A DNA stretch of 64,000 nucleotides from Mycobacterium deserti (GCF_025345615.1 NZ_JAODWD010000003.1:248001-312000); one strand, 5' to 3'; positions 26,719 through 35,847 are shown, numbered from the stretch's first letter. Numbers and translations are program-made. The notes: a model not told the origin generated them from the sequence alone.

Positions 26719-27024
26719 ATGAGTGCCGAAGATCTCGAGAAGTACGAAACCGAGATGGAGCTCTCGCTCTACCGCGAATACAAGGACATCGTCGGACAGT
26801 TCAGCTACGTCGTGGAGACCGAGCGGCGCTTCTACCTGGCCAACAGTGTCGAGTTGGTGCCGCGTAACTCCGACGGCGAGGTGTACTTCGAACTGCGGCT
26901 GGCCGACGCGTGGGTGTGGGACATGTATCGGCCCGCTCGGTTCGTCAAGCAGGTCCGCGTGATCACGTTCAAGGACGTCAACATCGAAGAGGTCGAGAAG
27001 CCGGAGCTACGGCTTCCCGAATAG
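26719..27024 (+). CDS. DUF2469 protein (Rv2901c-like)
   Basis: 101-residue conserved actinobacterial protein, MSAEDLEKYETEMELSLYRE, with an aromatic-rich middle (FSYVVETERRFYLANSV and WVWDMYRPARFVKQVRVI) and an acidic end. No enzyme motif is visible and the function is unknown. It always sits beside rnhB in mycobacteria. In M. tuberculosis the block continues toward fdhF, yraN and dprA. Here the conserved order stops at this gene, so its 3' side marks an insertion or rearrangement boundary (inference). Confidence 0.93.
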   Translation: MSAEDLEKYETEMELSLYREYKDIVGQFSYVVETERRFYLANSVELVPRNSDGEVYFELRLADAWVWDMYRPARFVKQVRVITFKDVNIEEVEKPELRLPE

Positions 27025-27605
27025 GGGCATTGTCGCTGCGACGCAGCATATTTCGCGTCCTCACCGCGCAGGGCCCAGCCGTGATTGCTGCGGCGTTGGG
27101 CGCACTCGTCAGTGGGGACCCGACCCGGGCGCGACGGCGCCGAACTTGTCTATCTTTATAAAAATTGCCATTTTCATTTTTTCGCGCGTCGGGCGCGCCA
27201 TCATTGGACGAAACCGGTGCGATCGGCACTGCGGCGTCGATAGCTCATGATCGTCGCCACCTAATAGTTGGTCCGATATGTCAAAGACAGCGCAGCTGCG
27301 GGACACGGTAGGCTTGAGCGTTCCGCGCACTGGACAGATAATCCAGCTTTGTCTCATTTTTGCCTATTGAACTGCACTGAACTGTGTGGGAATCTTGCAC
27401 AGCAAACCAAAGTGTCCGCACAGCGGCCAGCCAATCGAGGTCCCGAAGACGCAACGTCCGCCCACCATCAACGGAGTGATTAACCCAAAAATATGTTCCA
27501 GCGTAATGTGCTGCGCCGTCCTCGAACGCATGTTGAGGGTGGATCGCGCGTGCCACGACGGGCCGCGGAGCGCCATTCCGGTCGCCGCGTGCGCGGAGGA
27601 CTACG
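27025..27605. other. Intergenic region at the core/accessory junction
   Basis: 581 bp without a convincing gene. It contains a patch unusually AT-rich for this genome (27147-27183, TTTATAAAAATTGCCATTTTC and onward to TTTTTTC) directly followed by a G/C-rich CGCGCGTCGGGCGCGCC. Further on is a second AT-rich stretch at 27340-27380, and near the end a copy of the cluster's recurrent operator motif at 27480-27499. Short frames on either strand here look like noise. No yrbE remnant, tRNA or insertion-sequence end was recognised. Confidence 0.6.
27480..27509 (+). promoter_or_regulatory. Candidate mce promoter with recurrent operator motif (reverse orientation)
   Basis: TTAACC (27480-27485), 18 bp, TAATGT (27504-27509) is a plausible -35/-10 pair about 95 bp before mceA. 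The spacer carries, on the minus strand, GGAACATATTTTTGGGTTA, a degenerate copy of the motif also found before the LLM, VWA, AAA+ and AveC units. The layout (motif reversed, between -35 and -10 with 18-bp spacing) matches the AAA+ gene promoter. Confidence 0.45.
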
Positions 27606-28799
27606 GTGAAGCGCTATCTCTTGCGTCCGCTGGTCGGCCTCGCCACCGTCGCGTCCATAGTCGCGGTCTTCATCTTGGCGGCGAATCTGTTCCGGGACGG
27701 TTTCGCGCAGAGCGCGCCCGTCACCGTGATATCCGAACGTGCCGGCCTCGTGATGAATCCGGACGCGAAAGTGCAGATCCGCGGGGTCCAAGTGGGCAAA
27801 GTCGCGTCGATCGAGGCGCTGGCTGACGGCCGAGCGGCGATCCATCTGGCGATCGATCCCGCACGCCTCGAAGCGATCCCGGCCAACGCGCTTGTCGAGA
27901 TCGCTTCGCCGACGGTATTCGGCGCCAAGCAGGTCCAGTTCGTCTTTCCTGACAAACCGTCAGCGGAATCGCTGCGCGCCGGTCAGGTCATCGATGCCCA
28001 GCACGTCATGGTCGAGGTGAACACCGTCTTCGAGCAGTTGACGTCGGTGCTGTCGACGATCGATCCGGCCAAGCTCAACGAGACTCTCGGGGCGATCTCT
28101 TCAGCGATGTCCGGGCGCGGCGAGAAGTTCGGCCAGATGTTGGCCGACCTCGACGCCTACCTGGCCAGGCTCGAACCGACTCTGCCCGCCCTGCGTCGTG
28201 ATCTGGAAGCCGCGCCGCACGTGCTGCGGGCCTACGCCGACGCGGCCGACGACTTCGTCTCGATCGCCGACAACACCTCACGGATCAGCGACACCCTGGT
28301 CGACCAGCAGGACAGCCTCGACGCAGCGCTCGTCAGCGTGATCGGCTTGGCGGACATCGGCGATCAGGTGCTCGGCGAGAATCGGCAACCGCTGACGGAC
28401 GTCCTTCGGTTGCTCGTGCCGACCACTGATTTGCTCAACGAATACAACGAGGCGCTGTGGTGTTCGCTCGCCGGCATGGTCAACGCGTCAGAGCGTCCGC
28501 CGCTGAAGGAGCCGGGCGTCGTTGTACTCGCCGGCTTCCTGTGGGGGCAGGAGCGCTACCGGTACCCGGGCGATCTGCCCAAGGCGGGTGGGGAGGGCGG
28601 CCCGCAGTGCACGGGCTTGCCGAATATGCCGTTCGAGGGGGTGGCGCCGTATGTCGTCGCCGACACCGGAACCAACCCGTGGCGCCGCACGTACCCCGGC
28701 ATTGTCCTCAACGCCGACATCATCAAACAGATCATGTTCGGCGACACCGAGGTTGACGGTCCGCCACGCAACACCGCGCAGATCGGACAGCCCGGATGA
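27606..28799 (+). CDS. mceA: MCE-family protein MceA
   Basis: First subunit of a mycobacterial Mce lipid-import system, 397 residues. GTG start with GGAGG 6 nt upstream. One N-terminal transmembrane helix (about 10-28), then the MCE domain (VISERAGLVMNPDAKVQIRG, VQVGKVASIEAL) and a long helical region. The C-terminal domain has WCSLAGMVNA and cysteines (GGPQCTGLPN), as in other MceA proteins. Known Mce operons begin with two permease genes yrbEA-yrbEB; here nothing of the kind precedes mceA. It overlaps mceB by ATGA. Confidence 0.93.
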   Translation: MKRYLLRPLVGLATVASIVAVFILAANLFRDGFAQSAPVTVISERAGLVMNPDAKVQIRGVQVGKVASIEALADGRAAIHLAIDPARLEAIPANALVEIASPTVFGAKQVQFVFPDKPSAESLRAGQVIDAQHVMVEVNTVFEQLTSVLSTIDPAKLNETLGAISSAMSGRGEKFGQMLADLDAYLARLEPTLPALRRDLEAAPHVLRAYADAADDFVSIADNTSRISDTLVDQQDSLDAALVSVIGLADIGDQVLGENRQPLTDVLRLLVPTTDLLNEYNEALWCSLAGMVNASERPPLKEPGVVVLAGFLWGQERYRYPGDLPKAGGEGGPQCTGLPNMPFEGVAPYVVADTGTNPWRRTYPGIVLNADIIKQIMFGDTEVDGPPRNTAQIGQPG

Positions 28800-29821
28800 G
28801 GCGCTCGCTGCGACCGACGCTCGTCAAATTCGGCATCTTCGGCGTCGTGATGACGCTACTGACGATGTCATTGTTCTTCATCTTCGGCCAGTACCAGACC
28901 GGCTCGACCAAGGACTATTCAGCGGTGTTCGCCGACGCGTCGCGACTGAAGACGGGGGAGTCGGTGCGCGTGGCCGGTATGCGCGTCGGCACCGTAAGCA
29001 GCGTAAAACTACGACGCGACAAAACGGTGCTCGTCACTTTCGATGCGGATCCGCAGGTGCGTATGACGACCGGAACCAGGGCGGCGGTGCGCTATCTCAA
29101 TCTCGTCGGCGACCGGTATCTGGAACTCATCGAGGGGCCTGACTCCACGCCGCTGCCACCGGGCTCTCAGATCCCCGCAGAACGCACGGAGCCGGCCCTG
29201 GACCTCGACCTGTTGCTCGGAGGGCTCAAGCCCGTTATCCGGGGCCTCAACCCGCAGGACGTCAATGCGCTGTCCGCGTCACTGATCCAGATCTTCCAGG
29301 GGCAGGGCGGGACGTTGCAGTCCCTGCTCTCCAACACCTCGGGCTTCACGACGGCGCTGGCCGAGCACAACCAGACCATCCAGGCACTGATCGACAACCT
29401 GCGAACGCTGCTGGCCACGCTGTCCAGGGAAGGTGACAAGTTCTCCGGCACGATAGATCGGCTGGAGAAACTCGTGACCGAGCTTGCCGCGGAAAGAGAT
29501 CCAATCGGCGAAGCGATCGAGTCCTTGAACAACGGCACAGCGTCGGTGGCGGACCTGCTGACCGAAGCCAGGGCCCCGCTGGCCGGGACGGTGGACCAAC
29601 TCAGCCGGCTCGCGACAAACCTGGACCTGCAGAAGGACAGGGTTGACACCAGCCTGGCGAAGGCGCCGGAGAACTACCGCAAGCTGATCCGCACGGGGTC
29701 GTACGGCAGCTTCTTCAACTACTACATCTGCGAACTGAAGTGGCGAGTGACCGACCTACAAGGGCGCACCGCAGTCTTCCCGTGGATCAAGCAGGAAAAC
29801 GGGAGGTGCACCGAGCCCTGA
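28796..29821 (+). CDS. mceB: MCE-family protein MceB
   Basis: 341 residues, ATG overlapping the mceA stop (ATGA). Membrane helix at about 13-31 (FGIFGVVMTLLTMSLFFIFG), MCE domain with FADASRLKTGESVRVAGMRVG and RYLNLVGDRYLELIEG, then a helical heptad-like region and the short MceB ending FFNYYICELKWRVTDLQGR. It is part of the hexameric periplasmic tunnel assembled from MceA-F in known systems. It overlaps mceC by 1 nt. Confidence 0.93.
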   Translation: MRRSLRPTLVKFGIFGVVMTLLTMSLFFIFGQYQTGSTKDYSAVFADASRLKTGESVRVAGMRVGTVSSVKLRRDKTVLVTFDADPQVRMTTGTRAAVRYLNLVGDRYLELIEGPDSTPLPPGSQIPAERTEPALDLDLLLGGLKPVIRGLNPQDVNALSASLIQIFQGQGGTLQSLLSNTSGFTTALAEHNQTIQALIDNLRTLLATLSREGDKFSGTIDRLEKLVTELAAERDPIGEAIESLNNGTASVADLLTEARAPLAGTVDQLSRLATNLDLQKDRVDTSLAKAPENYRKLIRTGSYGSFFNYYICELKWRVTDLQGRTAVFPWIKQENGRCTEP

Positions 29822-30924
29822 TGTTGAAATACCAAGGAAGACACCTCATCCGCTCGGGATTCATGGGCGTGGTATTGGTCGTTCTCGTCATCGCCGTCGG
29901 GCTCGCGCCCGAGCGGTTGGTGGCGCTGGCCACGCAAATTCGGTACCAGGCTCTGTTCGCCGACGCCGGCGGCGTCGCCGTGGGTAACGACGTGGTGGTC
30001 TCTGGGACCAAGGTCGGCAACGTCTCGGGCATCGCGCTGCAGGGTCGCAATGCCCTCGTGACGTTCACGATCGACGGCACGGTCGAGCTCGGATCGGACA
30101 CGACCGCCCACGTTCGCACCGGCACACTGCTGGGCGAACGCGTCCTGACGCTGGAATCCGAGGGTGACGGCACGATGAGCCCGCTTGACGTCATCCCTGT
30201 GACGCGCACCGCGTCGCCGTACTCACTCACCGAGGCAGTCAGCGAGCTCACCGCGAACACGGCGGGCACCGACACGTCCTCGCTGAACCAGTCACTGGAT
30301 ACGCTGTCGGCGACGCTCGATCAAGTTGCGCCGCAACTGGGTCCGACGTTCGAGGGGATCACCCGGTTGTCGCAGGCGATCAACGACCGCGACGACACAC
30401 TGGGGGAACTGCTCGAGAACGGCGCTGATGTCACGAAGATTCTGTCGGACCGCAGCGCCCAGGTGAACACCCTCATCCTCAACGCCAACGACCTGGTGTC
30501 GGTGCTATCAGCACGTCGCTATGCGATCGTCGAACTTCTTGCGCACACCTCGGCGTTGTCCCAACAGTTGTCCGGCCTCATTCGCGACAACGAGCAGGAG
30601 CTTGCGCCCACGCTGGACAAACTCAACGCGGTGACGGCCGTCCTGGAGAAGAACCGGGACAACATCGCCAAGGCGCTTCCGGGGTTGGCGAAGTTTCAGA
30701 CCACTCTCGGCGAGACGATCGGTAATGGCCCGTACTACCAGGCCTACATCCCCAACCTCATTTTCGGTCAGCTGATGCAGCCGTTCCTGGACTACGCGTT
30801 CGGGTTCCGCAGAGGCGTCAACGCCGGTCAGCCACCCGACAACGCAGGCCCGCGTGCCGAGCTTCCGTTCCCCTACAACGGAATTCCCGGACCGGGAGAA
30901 CATTGGGGCGAGCCTCCACGATGA
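29821..30924 (+). CDS. mceC: MCE-family protein MceC
   Basis: 367 residues from the ATG at 29821, which shares its first base with the mceB stop (TGATG). The frame is open upstream but overlaps mceB coding sequence. One membrane helix (GFMGVVLVVLVIAVGLAPE), an MCE domain (LFADAGGVAVGNDVVVSGTK), a helical region, then GPYYQAYIPNLIFGQLMQPF, a stretch typical of MceC. It lacks the very long proline-rich tail of Mce1C. It overlaps mceD by ATGA. Confidence 0.92.
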   Translation: MLKYQGRHLIRSGFMGVVLVVLVIAVGLAPERLVALATQIRYQALFADAGGVAVGNDVVVSGTKVGNVSGIALQGRNALVTFTIDGTVELGSDTTAHVRTGTLLGERVLTLESEGDGTMSPLDVIPVTRTASPYSLTEAVSELTANTAGTDTSSLNQSLDTLSATLDQVAPQLGPTFEGITRLSQAINDRDDTLGELLENGADVTKILSDRSAQVNTLILNANDLVSVLSARRYAIVELLAHTSALSQQLSGLIRDNEQELAPTLDKLNAVTAVLEKNRDNIAKALPGLAKFQTTLGETIGNGPYYQAYIPNLIFGQLMQPFLDYAFGFRRGVNAGQPPDNAGPRAELPFPYNGIPGPGEHWGEPPR

Positions 30925-32324
30925 CACGTAACCGAGCGTCGAGAATCGCGCTGGCTGTCGTGCTGGCCATAACTCTGGCGGGTGGGCTGGCTGTCGCCGT
31001 CCGACAGGCTTTCTTCAAGCCGACGACGATCACCGCGTACTTCACCACCGCCACCGCGATCTACCCGGGCGACGAGGTCCGCGTCGCCGGGGTCAGGGTG
31101 GGCAGCATCGAGTCGATCCGGCCCGCAGGCACTCGGGCCGAAATGACCCTGCACGTCGACGATGGCATTCGGGTACCCGCTGATGCGAAGGCGGTCATCG
31201 TCGCGCAGAACCTGGTATCGGCGCGCTACGTCCAACTCACGCCAGGGTATGAGTCCGGCCCTGCGCTGGACGACGGTGGGGTGATTCCGGTCGAGCGCAC
31301 TGCGGTGCCGGTCGAGTGGAATGAAGTCAAGGAGCAATTGACACGTCTGGCAACCGAATTGGGTCCGCAAAACGGCATGTCGACCGGCTCGGTGGGCCGG
31401 TTCATCGACAGCGCGGCCGCTGCGCTCGACGGCAACGGCGACAAGCTGCGTCAGACGCTGGCGCAGTTGTCGGGCGTCGGACGCATCCTGGCCGAGGGCA
31501 GTGGCGACATCGTCGACACGATCAGCAACCTGCAGACCTTCGTCACCGCCTTGCGTGACAGCAATGAGCAGATCGTGCAGTTTCAGGACCGGTTCGCGAC
31601 GTTGACCAGCGTGGTCGACGACAGCAGATCAGACCTCGACGCGGCGCTGACGAACCTGTCCGAGGTCGTGGGCGAGACCACCCGCTTCATCGAGGGCACC
31701 AGAGACAAAACGGCCGAGCAGATCCAGCGATTGGCCAACGTCACCCAGACCCTGGCTGACCACCGCCTCGATCTGGAGAACGTGCTGCACATCGCGCCGC
31801 ATTCAATCGCCAACGCAGTCAACATGTTCGATCCGCGCACCGGCGCGGCAAGTGGTGTGTTCGTCCTGAACAACATGTCGAATCCGGAGTGGTTCATCTG
31901 CGGAATGATCGGCGCTCTCGAGAACACGACTGCGCCGACGACATCCAAGTTGTGTTCGCAGTATCTCGGTCCCGGCCTGCGCACCGTAAATTTCAACAAT
32001 CTGCCATTTCCTGTCAGCCCGTTCCTGTCCTCGAACCCACCGCCCCACATGCTGCGGTACTCGGAGCCCAGCCTGATGCCCGGCGCCGCCGGCGCGGAGC
32101 CGGACCCTGCAGAGGTCCCGCCGGTGGTGTCTGCGTACACCGGTATGGGCGACGTGCCGGCGCCCCCCGGGTTCGGGTCGCCGCCCGGGCCTGCGCCGGG
32201 GGCCGTACCCCCCGCGCCCGGTCCGCCGAGTCTGCAGGACATGCTGCTGCCCGCCGAGACGCCGCCCGTGCCGCCTGATATCGCCGCAACCCCGCCACCA
32301 CCCGTCGACGGGACACCGCCGTGA
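30921..32324 (+). CDS. mceD: MCE-family protein MceD
   Basis: 467 residues from the ATG at 30921 (ATGA overlap with mceC). N-terminal helix (IALAVVLAITLAGGLAVAV), MCE domain (YPGDEVRVAGVRVGSIESI, then VSARYVQLTPGYESGP), a helical middle, and a domain with NMFDPRTGAASGVFVLNNM. The last 90 or so residues are proline-rich low complexity (PPGFGSPPGPAPGAVPPAP), a common feature of MceD. It overlaps mceE by GTGA. Confidence 0.92.
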   Translation: MTRNRASRIALAVVLAITLAGGLAVAVRQAFFKPTTITAYFTTATAIYPGDEVRVAGVRVGSIESIRPAGTRAEMTLHVDDGIRVPADAKAVIVAQNLVSARYVQLTPGYESGPALDDGGVIPVERTAVPVEWNEVKEQLTRLATELGPQNGMSTGSVGRFIDSAAAALDGNGDKLRQTLAQLSGVGRILAEGSGDIVDTISNLQTFVTALRDSNEQIVQFQDRFATLTSVVDDSRSDLDAALTNLSEVVGETTRFIEGTRDKTAEQIQRLANVTQTLADHRLDLENVLHIAPHSIANAVNMFDPRTGAASGVFVLNNMSNPEWFICGMIGALENTTAPTTSKLCSQYLGPGLRTVNFNNLPFPVSPFLSSNPPPHMLRYSEPSLMPGAAGAEPDPAEVPPVVSAYTGMGDVPAPPGFGSPPGPAPGAVPPAPGPPSLQDMLLPAETPPVPPDIAATPPPPVDGTPP

Positions 32325-33493
32325 CCGCCCGCAATATTGGCCGTCGGATGGCGGCCGGTGCCTGCTGCGCCCTGCTGACCCTGACCGGATGTTCGTTCCA
32401 GGGGGTGAACTCCTTACCGCTGCCCGGTGCGGTGGGACGTGGCACCGATGCAAGCGTCTATCACGTCGAGCTCGCGAATGTCGGCACACTCGAGCCGAAT
32501 TCGCCGGTGATGATCGACGATGTCGTGGTCGGCAGCGTCGGGAAGATGACTTTGCACGGCTGGCACGTCGACCTCGAGGTTTCGGTGAAGCCGGAGGTGG
32601 CAGTGCCGGCCAACGCGGTGGCGACGGTCGGGCAGACCTCACTGTTGGGGTCGATGCACGTCGCGCTCGACCCGCTGCCCGGCGAGGCGCCGAGGGGCCG
32701 CCTGCGCCGCGGCGCGACCATCGGACTGAACAATTCGTCGACCTACCCGTCCACCGAACAGACGCTGTCGTCACTGGCGGCCGTCGTCAACGGCGGGGGA
32801 CTAGGGCAGGTCGGAGAAATCGTTCACAACTTCAACATCGCACTGTCGGGACGCCGGGAGGCCGTGCGCAGCTTGATCACCCGGCTGGACACCTTCGTAG
32901 GCACGCTCTATCAGCAACGTGACAACATCCTCGCGACGATCGACGAATTGAACCGTTTCTCGCAGCGCCTGGCCAGCCAGCAGGAAGTGCTCACCAGGGC
33001 GTTGAACAAGATTCCGCCCGCGCTGGACGTCCTGCTGCGGGAGCGGCCGAGGATAACGACGGCGCTGGAAAAGCTTGGCATGTTCAGCGACACCGTCTCC
33101 GGCCTGGTCAACGACACGCAGGCGGACCTGGTGAAGAACCTGCAGAACCTCGAGCCGACGATGCGTGCGCTCGCCGACGTCGGCCCCCAGATCGACAACG
33201 CAATCGCGTACTTACCCACTTTCCCGCTCACCCAGAACCTCATCGACAGGGGTGTGCGCGGAGATTACGTGAATCTGTTCGTCACCGTTGATCTCACGAA
33301 TCCCCGGATGAAACGAGGGCTGCTGCTCGGCACCCGCTTGGGACAAGACCGCGCGTCGTTGATCCCAGCACCAGGCGACCCGGGCTATGACGCTTACTAC
33401 ACCAAATTCCCGATGGGCGTGGGCACCTCGCCACCGTTCGGTCCGATTCCGAATGCCGCTCCCGCGCCGTGGGATCCGGGAGGTGGCGGCTGA
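32321..33493 (+). CDS. mceE: MCE-family lipoprotein MceE (LprK-type)
   Basis: 390 residues, GTG overlapping the mceD stop. In known operons the fifth Mce protein is a lipoprotein, and here the signal peptide ends in the lipobox LLTLTGC (Cys near residue 24). The MCE domain follows (YHVELANVGTLEPNSPVMID, DVVVGSVGKM), then the helical region and a C-terminal part with FVTVDLTNPRMKRGLL. A short Pro/Gly end (PAPWDPGGGG) precedes the 1-nt overlap with mceF. Confidence 0.93.
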   Translation: MTARNIGRRMAAGACCALLTLTGCSFQGVNSLPLPGAVGRGTDASVYHVELANVGTLEPNSPVMIDDVVVGSVGKMTLHGWHVDLEVSVKPEVAVPANAVATVGQTSLLGSMHVALDPLPGEAPRGRLRRGATIGLNNSSTYPSTEQTLSSLAAVVNGGGLGQVGEIVHNFNIALSGRREAVRSLITRLDTFVGTLYQQRDNILATIDELNRFSQRLASQQEVLTRALNKIPPALDVLLRERPRITTALEKLGMFSDTVSGLVNDTQADLVKNLQNLEPTMRALADVGPQIDNAIAYLPTFPLTQNLIDRGVRGDYVNLFVTVDLTNPRMKRGLLLGTRLGQDRASLIPAPGDPGYDAYYTKFPMGVGTSPPFGPIPNAAPAPWDPGGGG

Positions 33494-35052
33494 TGCTGCC
33501 CCGCTTCGTCCGAATCCAGCTCGTGATCTTCGCGATCGCGTCCGTTGTCGGCGTTCTGGTGATGGTGTTCGGGTATATGCAAGTGCCGACGCTGCTCGGG
33601 ATCGGCAAGATCACCGTGACGCTCGAGCTTCCCGCGTCGGGCGGTCTGTACCGTTTCGCCAACGTCACTTACCGGGGGGTGCAGGTGGGCAAGGTGATCG
33701 AAATGGACGTGTCACGCAGCCAGGCGACGGCGACGCTGCGGCTGGACACCTCACCGAAGATTCCGGCAGACCTACAAGCCGAGGTGCGCAGCGTGTCTGC
33801 GGTCGGAGAGCAGTATGTGGAACTGTTGCCGCGCACGGACTCCGGGCCGTATCTGCAGGACGGGTCGGTGATCCCGGCCGCCGATACGAAGCTCCCACAA
33901 CCGGTCAGCCCGATGGTCGGCCAGCTCAGCAACCTGCTCGAGACCATCCCCAAGGACACACTTCGCCAATTGATCGACGAGTCCCACGCGGCGTTCGGCG
34001 GATCCGGATACGACATCGGCTCGCTAATCGACTCGTCGGCGACGATTTCCGGTGACCTCAACCGGGAGGCCGACCGTTCAGCCCAACTCATCGAGGACTC
34101 CGGGCCCCTTCTCGATTCGCAGGCGCAGACCACCGACGCGTTGCGGTTATGGGCACGAAGTCTGGCAGGCATCACGGGCCAGGTCGTGGACAACGACGCG
34201 CAGGTGAGGAATCTGCTGCAGCGGGGACCCGCTGCAGCAGACGAGGTGTCGCGACTACTCACCCAGATCAGACCGACCCTTCCGGTGTTGCTGGCCAACA
34301 TGACCACGCTCGGTCAGGTCGCGGTGACGTACCGCCCGTCGCTCGAACAGGTGCTGGTACTGCTGCCGCCATTCGTCGCCAACATCCTGTCCTCGGCTCC
34401 CGAGAACAACCCGACGGGTATCCCGCTGGGCGACTTCCGGATTCAGATCGCCGACCCCAACCCCTGCACGGTTGGTTTCCTGCCGCCGTCGCAATGGCGA
34501 AGCCCAGCGGACCTGACCACCATCGATACTCCCGACGGGTTGTACTGCAAGCTGCCGCAGGACTCACCGATCGTCGTGCGTGGCGCGCGCAACGCGCCGT
34601 GTATGGGTGTGCCCGGCAAGCGTGCCCCGACGGCCGAGCAATGTTATAGCGACAAGCCCTATCAGCCGCTCGCGATGCGGCAGCATACTCTCGGCCCGTA
34701 CCCGATCGATCCGAACCTCATCGCGCAGGGCATCCCACCCGATGATCGGGTCAACTACCAGGACAACATCTTCGCGCCCGCTGAGGGGACTCCGCCGCCT
34801 CCGGCGGGAATGCCCCCGGTTGTCCCTCCACCGCCCGTCGCAACACCACCACCCGACTCGTCGGGCGCGGCACCTGCGACCCCGAACGCATTCCATGGCA
34901 CCGGATCCGCGCCCGGCCCATCGGTGGCGGTTGCCCACTACGATCCACAAAGCGGCCAGTATTCGGCACCCGACGGCACGGTCGGTCAGCAGACGGACCT
35001 CGTCGACCCGCCGACGACATGGCAAGAGTTGATCTTCAAGGCAGCACCGTGA
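33493..35052 (+). CDS. mceF: MCE-family protein MceF
   Basis: 519 residues, ATG at 33493 sharing a base with the mceE stop. N-terminal helix (IQLVIFAIASVVGVLVMVFG), MCE domain (LYRFANVTYRGVQVGKVIEM, SAVGEQYVELLPRTDSGPYL), helical region, then a C-terminal domain with four to five cysteines (NPCTVGF, YCKLPQ, APCMGVPG, EQCYSDKP). The last 130 residues or so are proline-rich (PPPPAGMPPVVPPPPVATPP). It completes a full A-F set. It overlaps the following secreted protein gene by 1 nt. Confidence 0.93.
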   Translation: MLPRFVRIQLVIFAIASVVGVLVMVFGYMQVPTLLGIGKITVTLELPASGGLYRFANVTYRGVQVGKVIEMDVSRSQATATLRLDTSPKIPADLQAEVRSVSAVGEQYVELLPRTDSGPYLQDGSVIPAADTKLPQPVSPMVGQLSNLLETIPKDTLRQLIDESHAAFGGSGYDIGSLIDSSATISGDLNREADRSAQLIEDSGPLLDSQAQTTDALRLWARSLAGITGQVVDNDAQVRNLLQRGPAAADEVSRLLTQIRPTLPVLLANMTTLGQVAVTYRPSLEQVLVLLPPFVANILSSAPENNPTGIPLGDFRIQIADPNPCTVGFLPPSQWRSPADLTTIDTPDGLYCKLPQDSPIVVRGARNAPCMGVPGKRAPTAEQCYSDKPYQPLAMRQHTLGPYPIDPNLIAQGIPPDDRVNYQDNIFAPAEGTPPPPAGMPPVVPPPPVATPPPDSSGAAPATPNAFHGTGSAPGPSVAVAHYDPQSGQYSAPDGTVGQQTDLVDPPTTWQELIFKAAP

Positions 35053-35537
35053 TGTCCGCGCGGGCGCTGTGCAGCGTCGCCGTGGCGATCGGTCTGGCGG
35101 TGTCCGTGGCGCCGCGCGCGGATGCGCAAGACGACGTGGCGATCAACGGCACGTTCACCGCATTCTCCGACGGCCAGTGGGCGAGAACCAACGACTCCTA
35201 TCACATCGAGAGAAGCGTCACTCAGAGGTGGACGATCACATCGACGTGCCGGACGTTCCAGGACTGCACCGGCAGGGTCTCCAGCGACCAAGGCTGGAGC
35301 GCAGATTTGATTTACATGAGCGGTCGATGGAAAACCGGTCGCACGGTTGAGAATTGGGAACCCTGTGCCGACGGCACCGCATATCCGGGAAAGCAGGCGT
35401 GGGTGTTCTGGCACGGCTACCCCCAGGACAAGAATCAGTATATCGGTTGGGACAAAACCGAAGGGCCGAGCGGCGCCTGCGGGTTCAACAAGGTACTCGA
35501 CGTCGAAATGCCCTTCAAACTGACCCGGGTGAGCTGA
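35052..35537 (+). CDS. Small secreted protein at the end of the mce operon
   Basis: 161 residues, ATG at 35052 coupled to the mceF stop (TGATG). A signal peptide is clear (about 1-28, ending PRADA-QD). The mature part has an even set of four cysteines (STCRTFQDC, EPCADG, GACGFN), suggesting two disulphides, and many Trp/Tyr residues. I do not recognise a characterised family. Small exported Mce-associated proteins do follow mceF in other operons. The position argues that it works with the Mce complex in the periplasm (inference). Confidence 0.8.
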   Translation: MSARALCSVAVAIGLAVSVAPRADAQDDVAINGTFTAFSDGQWARTNDSYHIERSVTQRWTITSTCRTFQDCTGRVSSDQGWSADLIYMSGRWKTGRTVENWEPCADGTAYPGKQAWVFWHGYPQDKNQYIGWDKTEGPSGACGFNKVLDVEMPFKLTRVS

Positions 35538-35847
35538 ACGCGCCGTGCGGAATCGTCGGCGGCAGATCGACCAAGCTGAGCAGACCCGGTTGCGCAGCAA
35601 CCACATACGGAACCGCGGTCACGACTCGCATCGCGGTCGCGACCATCGCCCCCGCCCCTGACGTCAGACTCTCGATGCCGGCCTCCTTGCGATCACACAG
35701 TGTCGCCGACATCGTGCAGTCGATGTCCGGCTGGCCGGTGATCACGACGCGGTAGCCGAGAGCGCCCGGCAGTGTGGGCCACTCGGGTGCCACATGCGCT
35801 AGTGCGGATACCGGCTTGAGAATAGTAATCACTATTATCGTGCGCAC
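35515..35847 (-). pseudogene. C-terminal remnant of a DapB-fold oxidoreductase gene
   Basis: A 110-codon frame whose residues from about 20 on match the C-terminus of the intact DapB-like protein at 36893-37990. Compare GYRVVITGQPDIDC with SYRVDIDGEPDIHC, and ATAMRVVTAVPYVVAAQPGLLSLVDLP with ATAMRVVNAIPYVVDAPAGLLSSLDMP. The N-terminal Rossmann domain is missing, and the first 20 or so codons are unrelated promoter-like AT-rich sequence. It lies on the opposite strand to the intact copy, so it is a decayed, inverted paralogue fragment rather than a local partial duplication in tandem. Confidence 0.75.
35821..35836. promoter_or_regulatory. Inverted repeat AATAGT-N4-ACTATT (copy 1)
   Basis: Perfect 6-bp arms around AATC, 70 bp upstream of the LLM start. 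The identical arms and spacing occur at 53209-53224 beside a TetR gene, so this is probably an operator of that regulator (inference). Confidence 0.6.

Noticed and set aside
27261..27275. TAATAGTTGGTCC as another copy of the cluster motif
   Set aside because: It matches only the 3' half (GGTC) and lacks the GGAACA half, so it is too weak to count.
27281..27826. Short frames on both strands in the gap before mceA, checked as a possible yrbE remnant
   Set aside because: None shows the hydrophobic helices of YrbE or any recognised family, and the frames run into mceA in the wrong phase.
34200..34240. CTGCAGCGG...CCGCTGCAG inverted repeat inside mceF
   Set aside because: It falls within coding sequence and codes for ordinary residues (LLQRGPAAADE). 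GC-rich codon use explains it.
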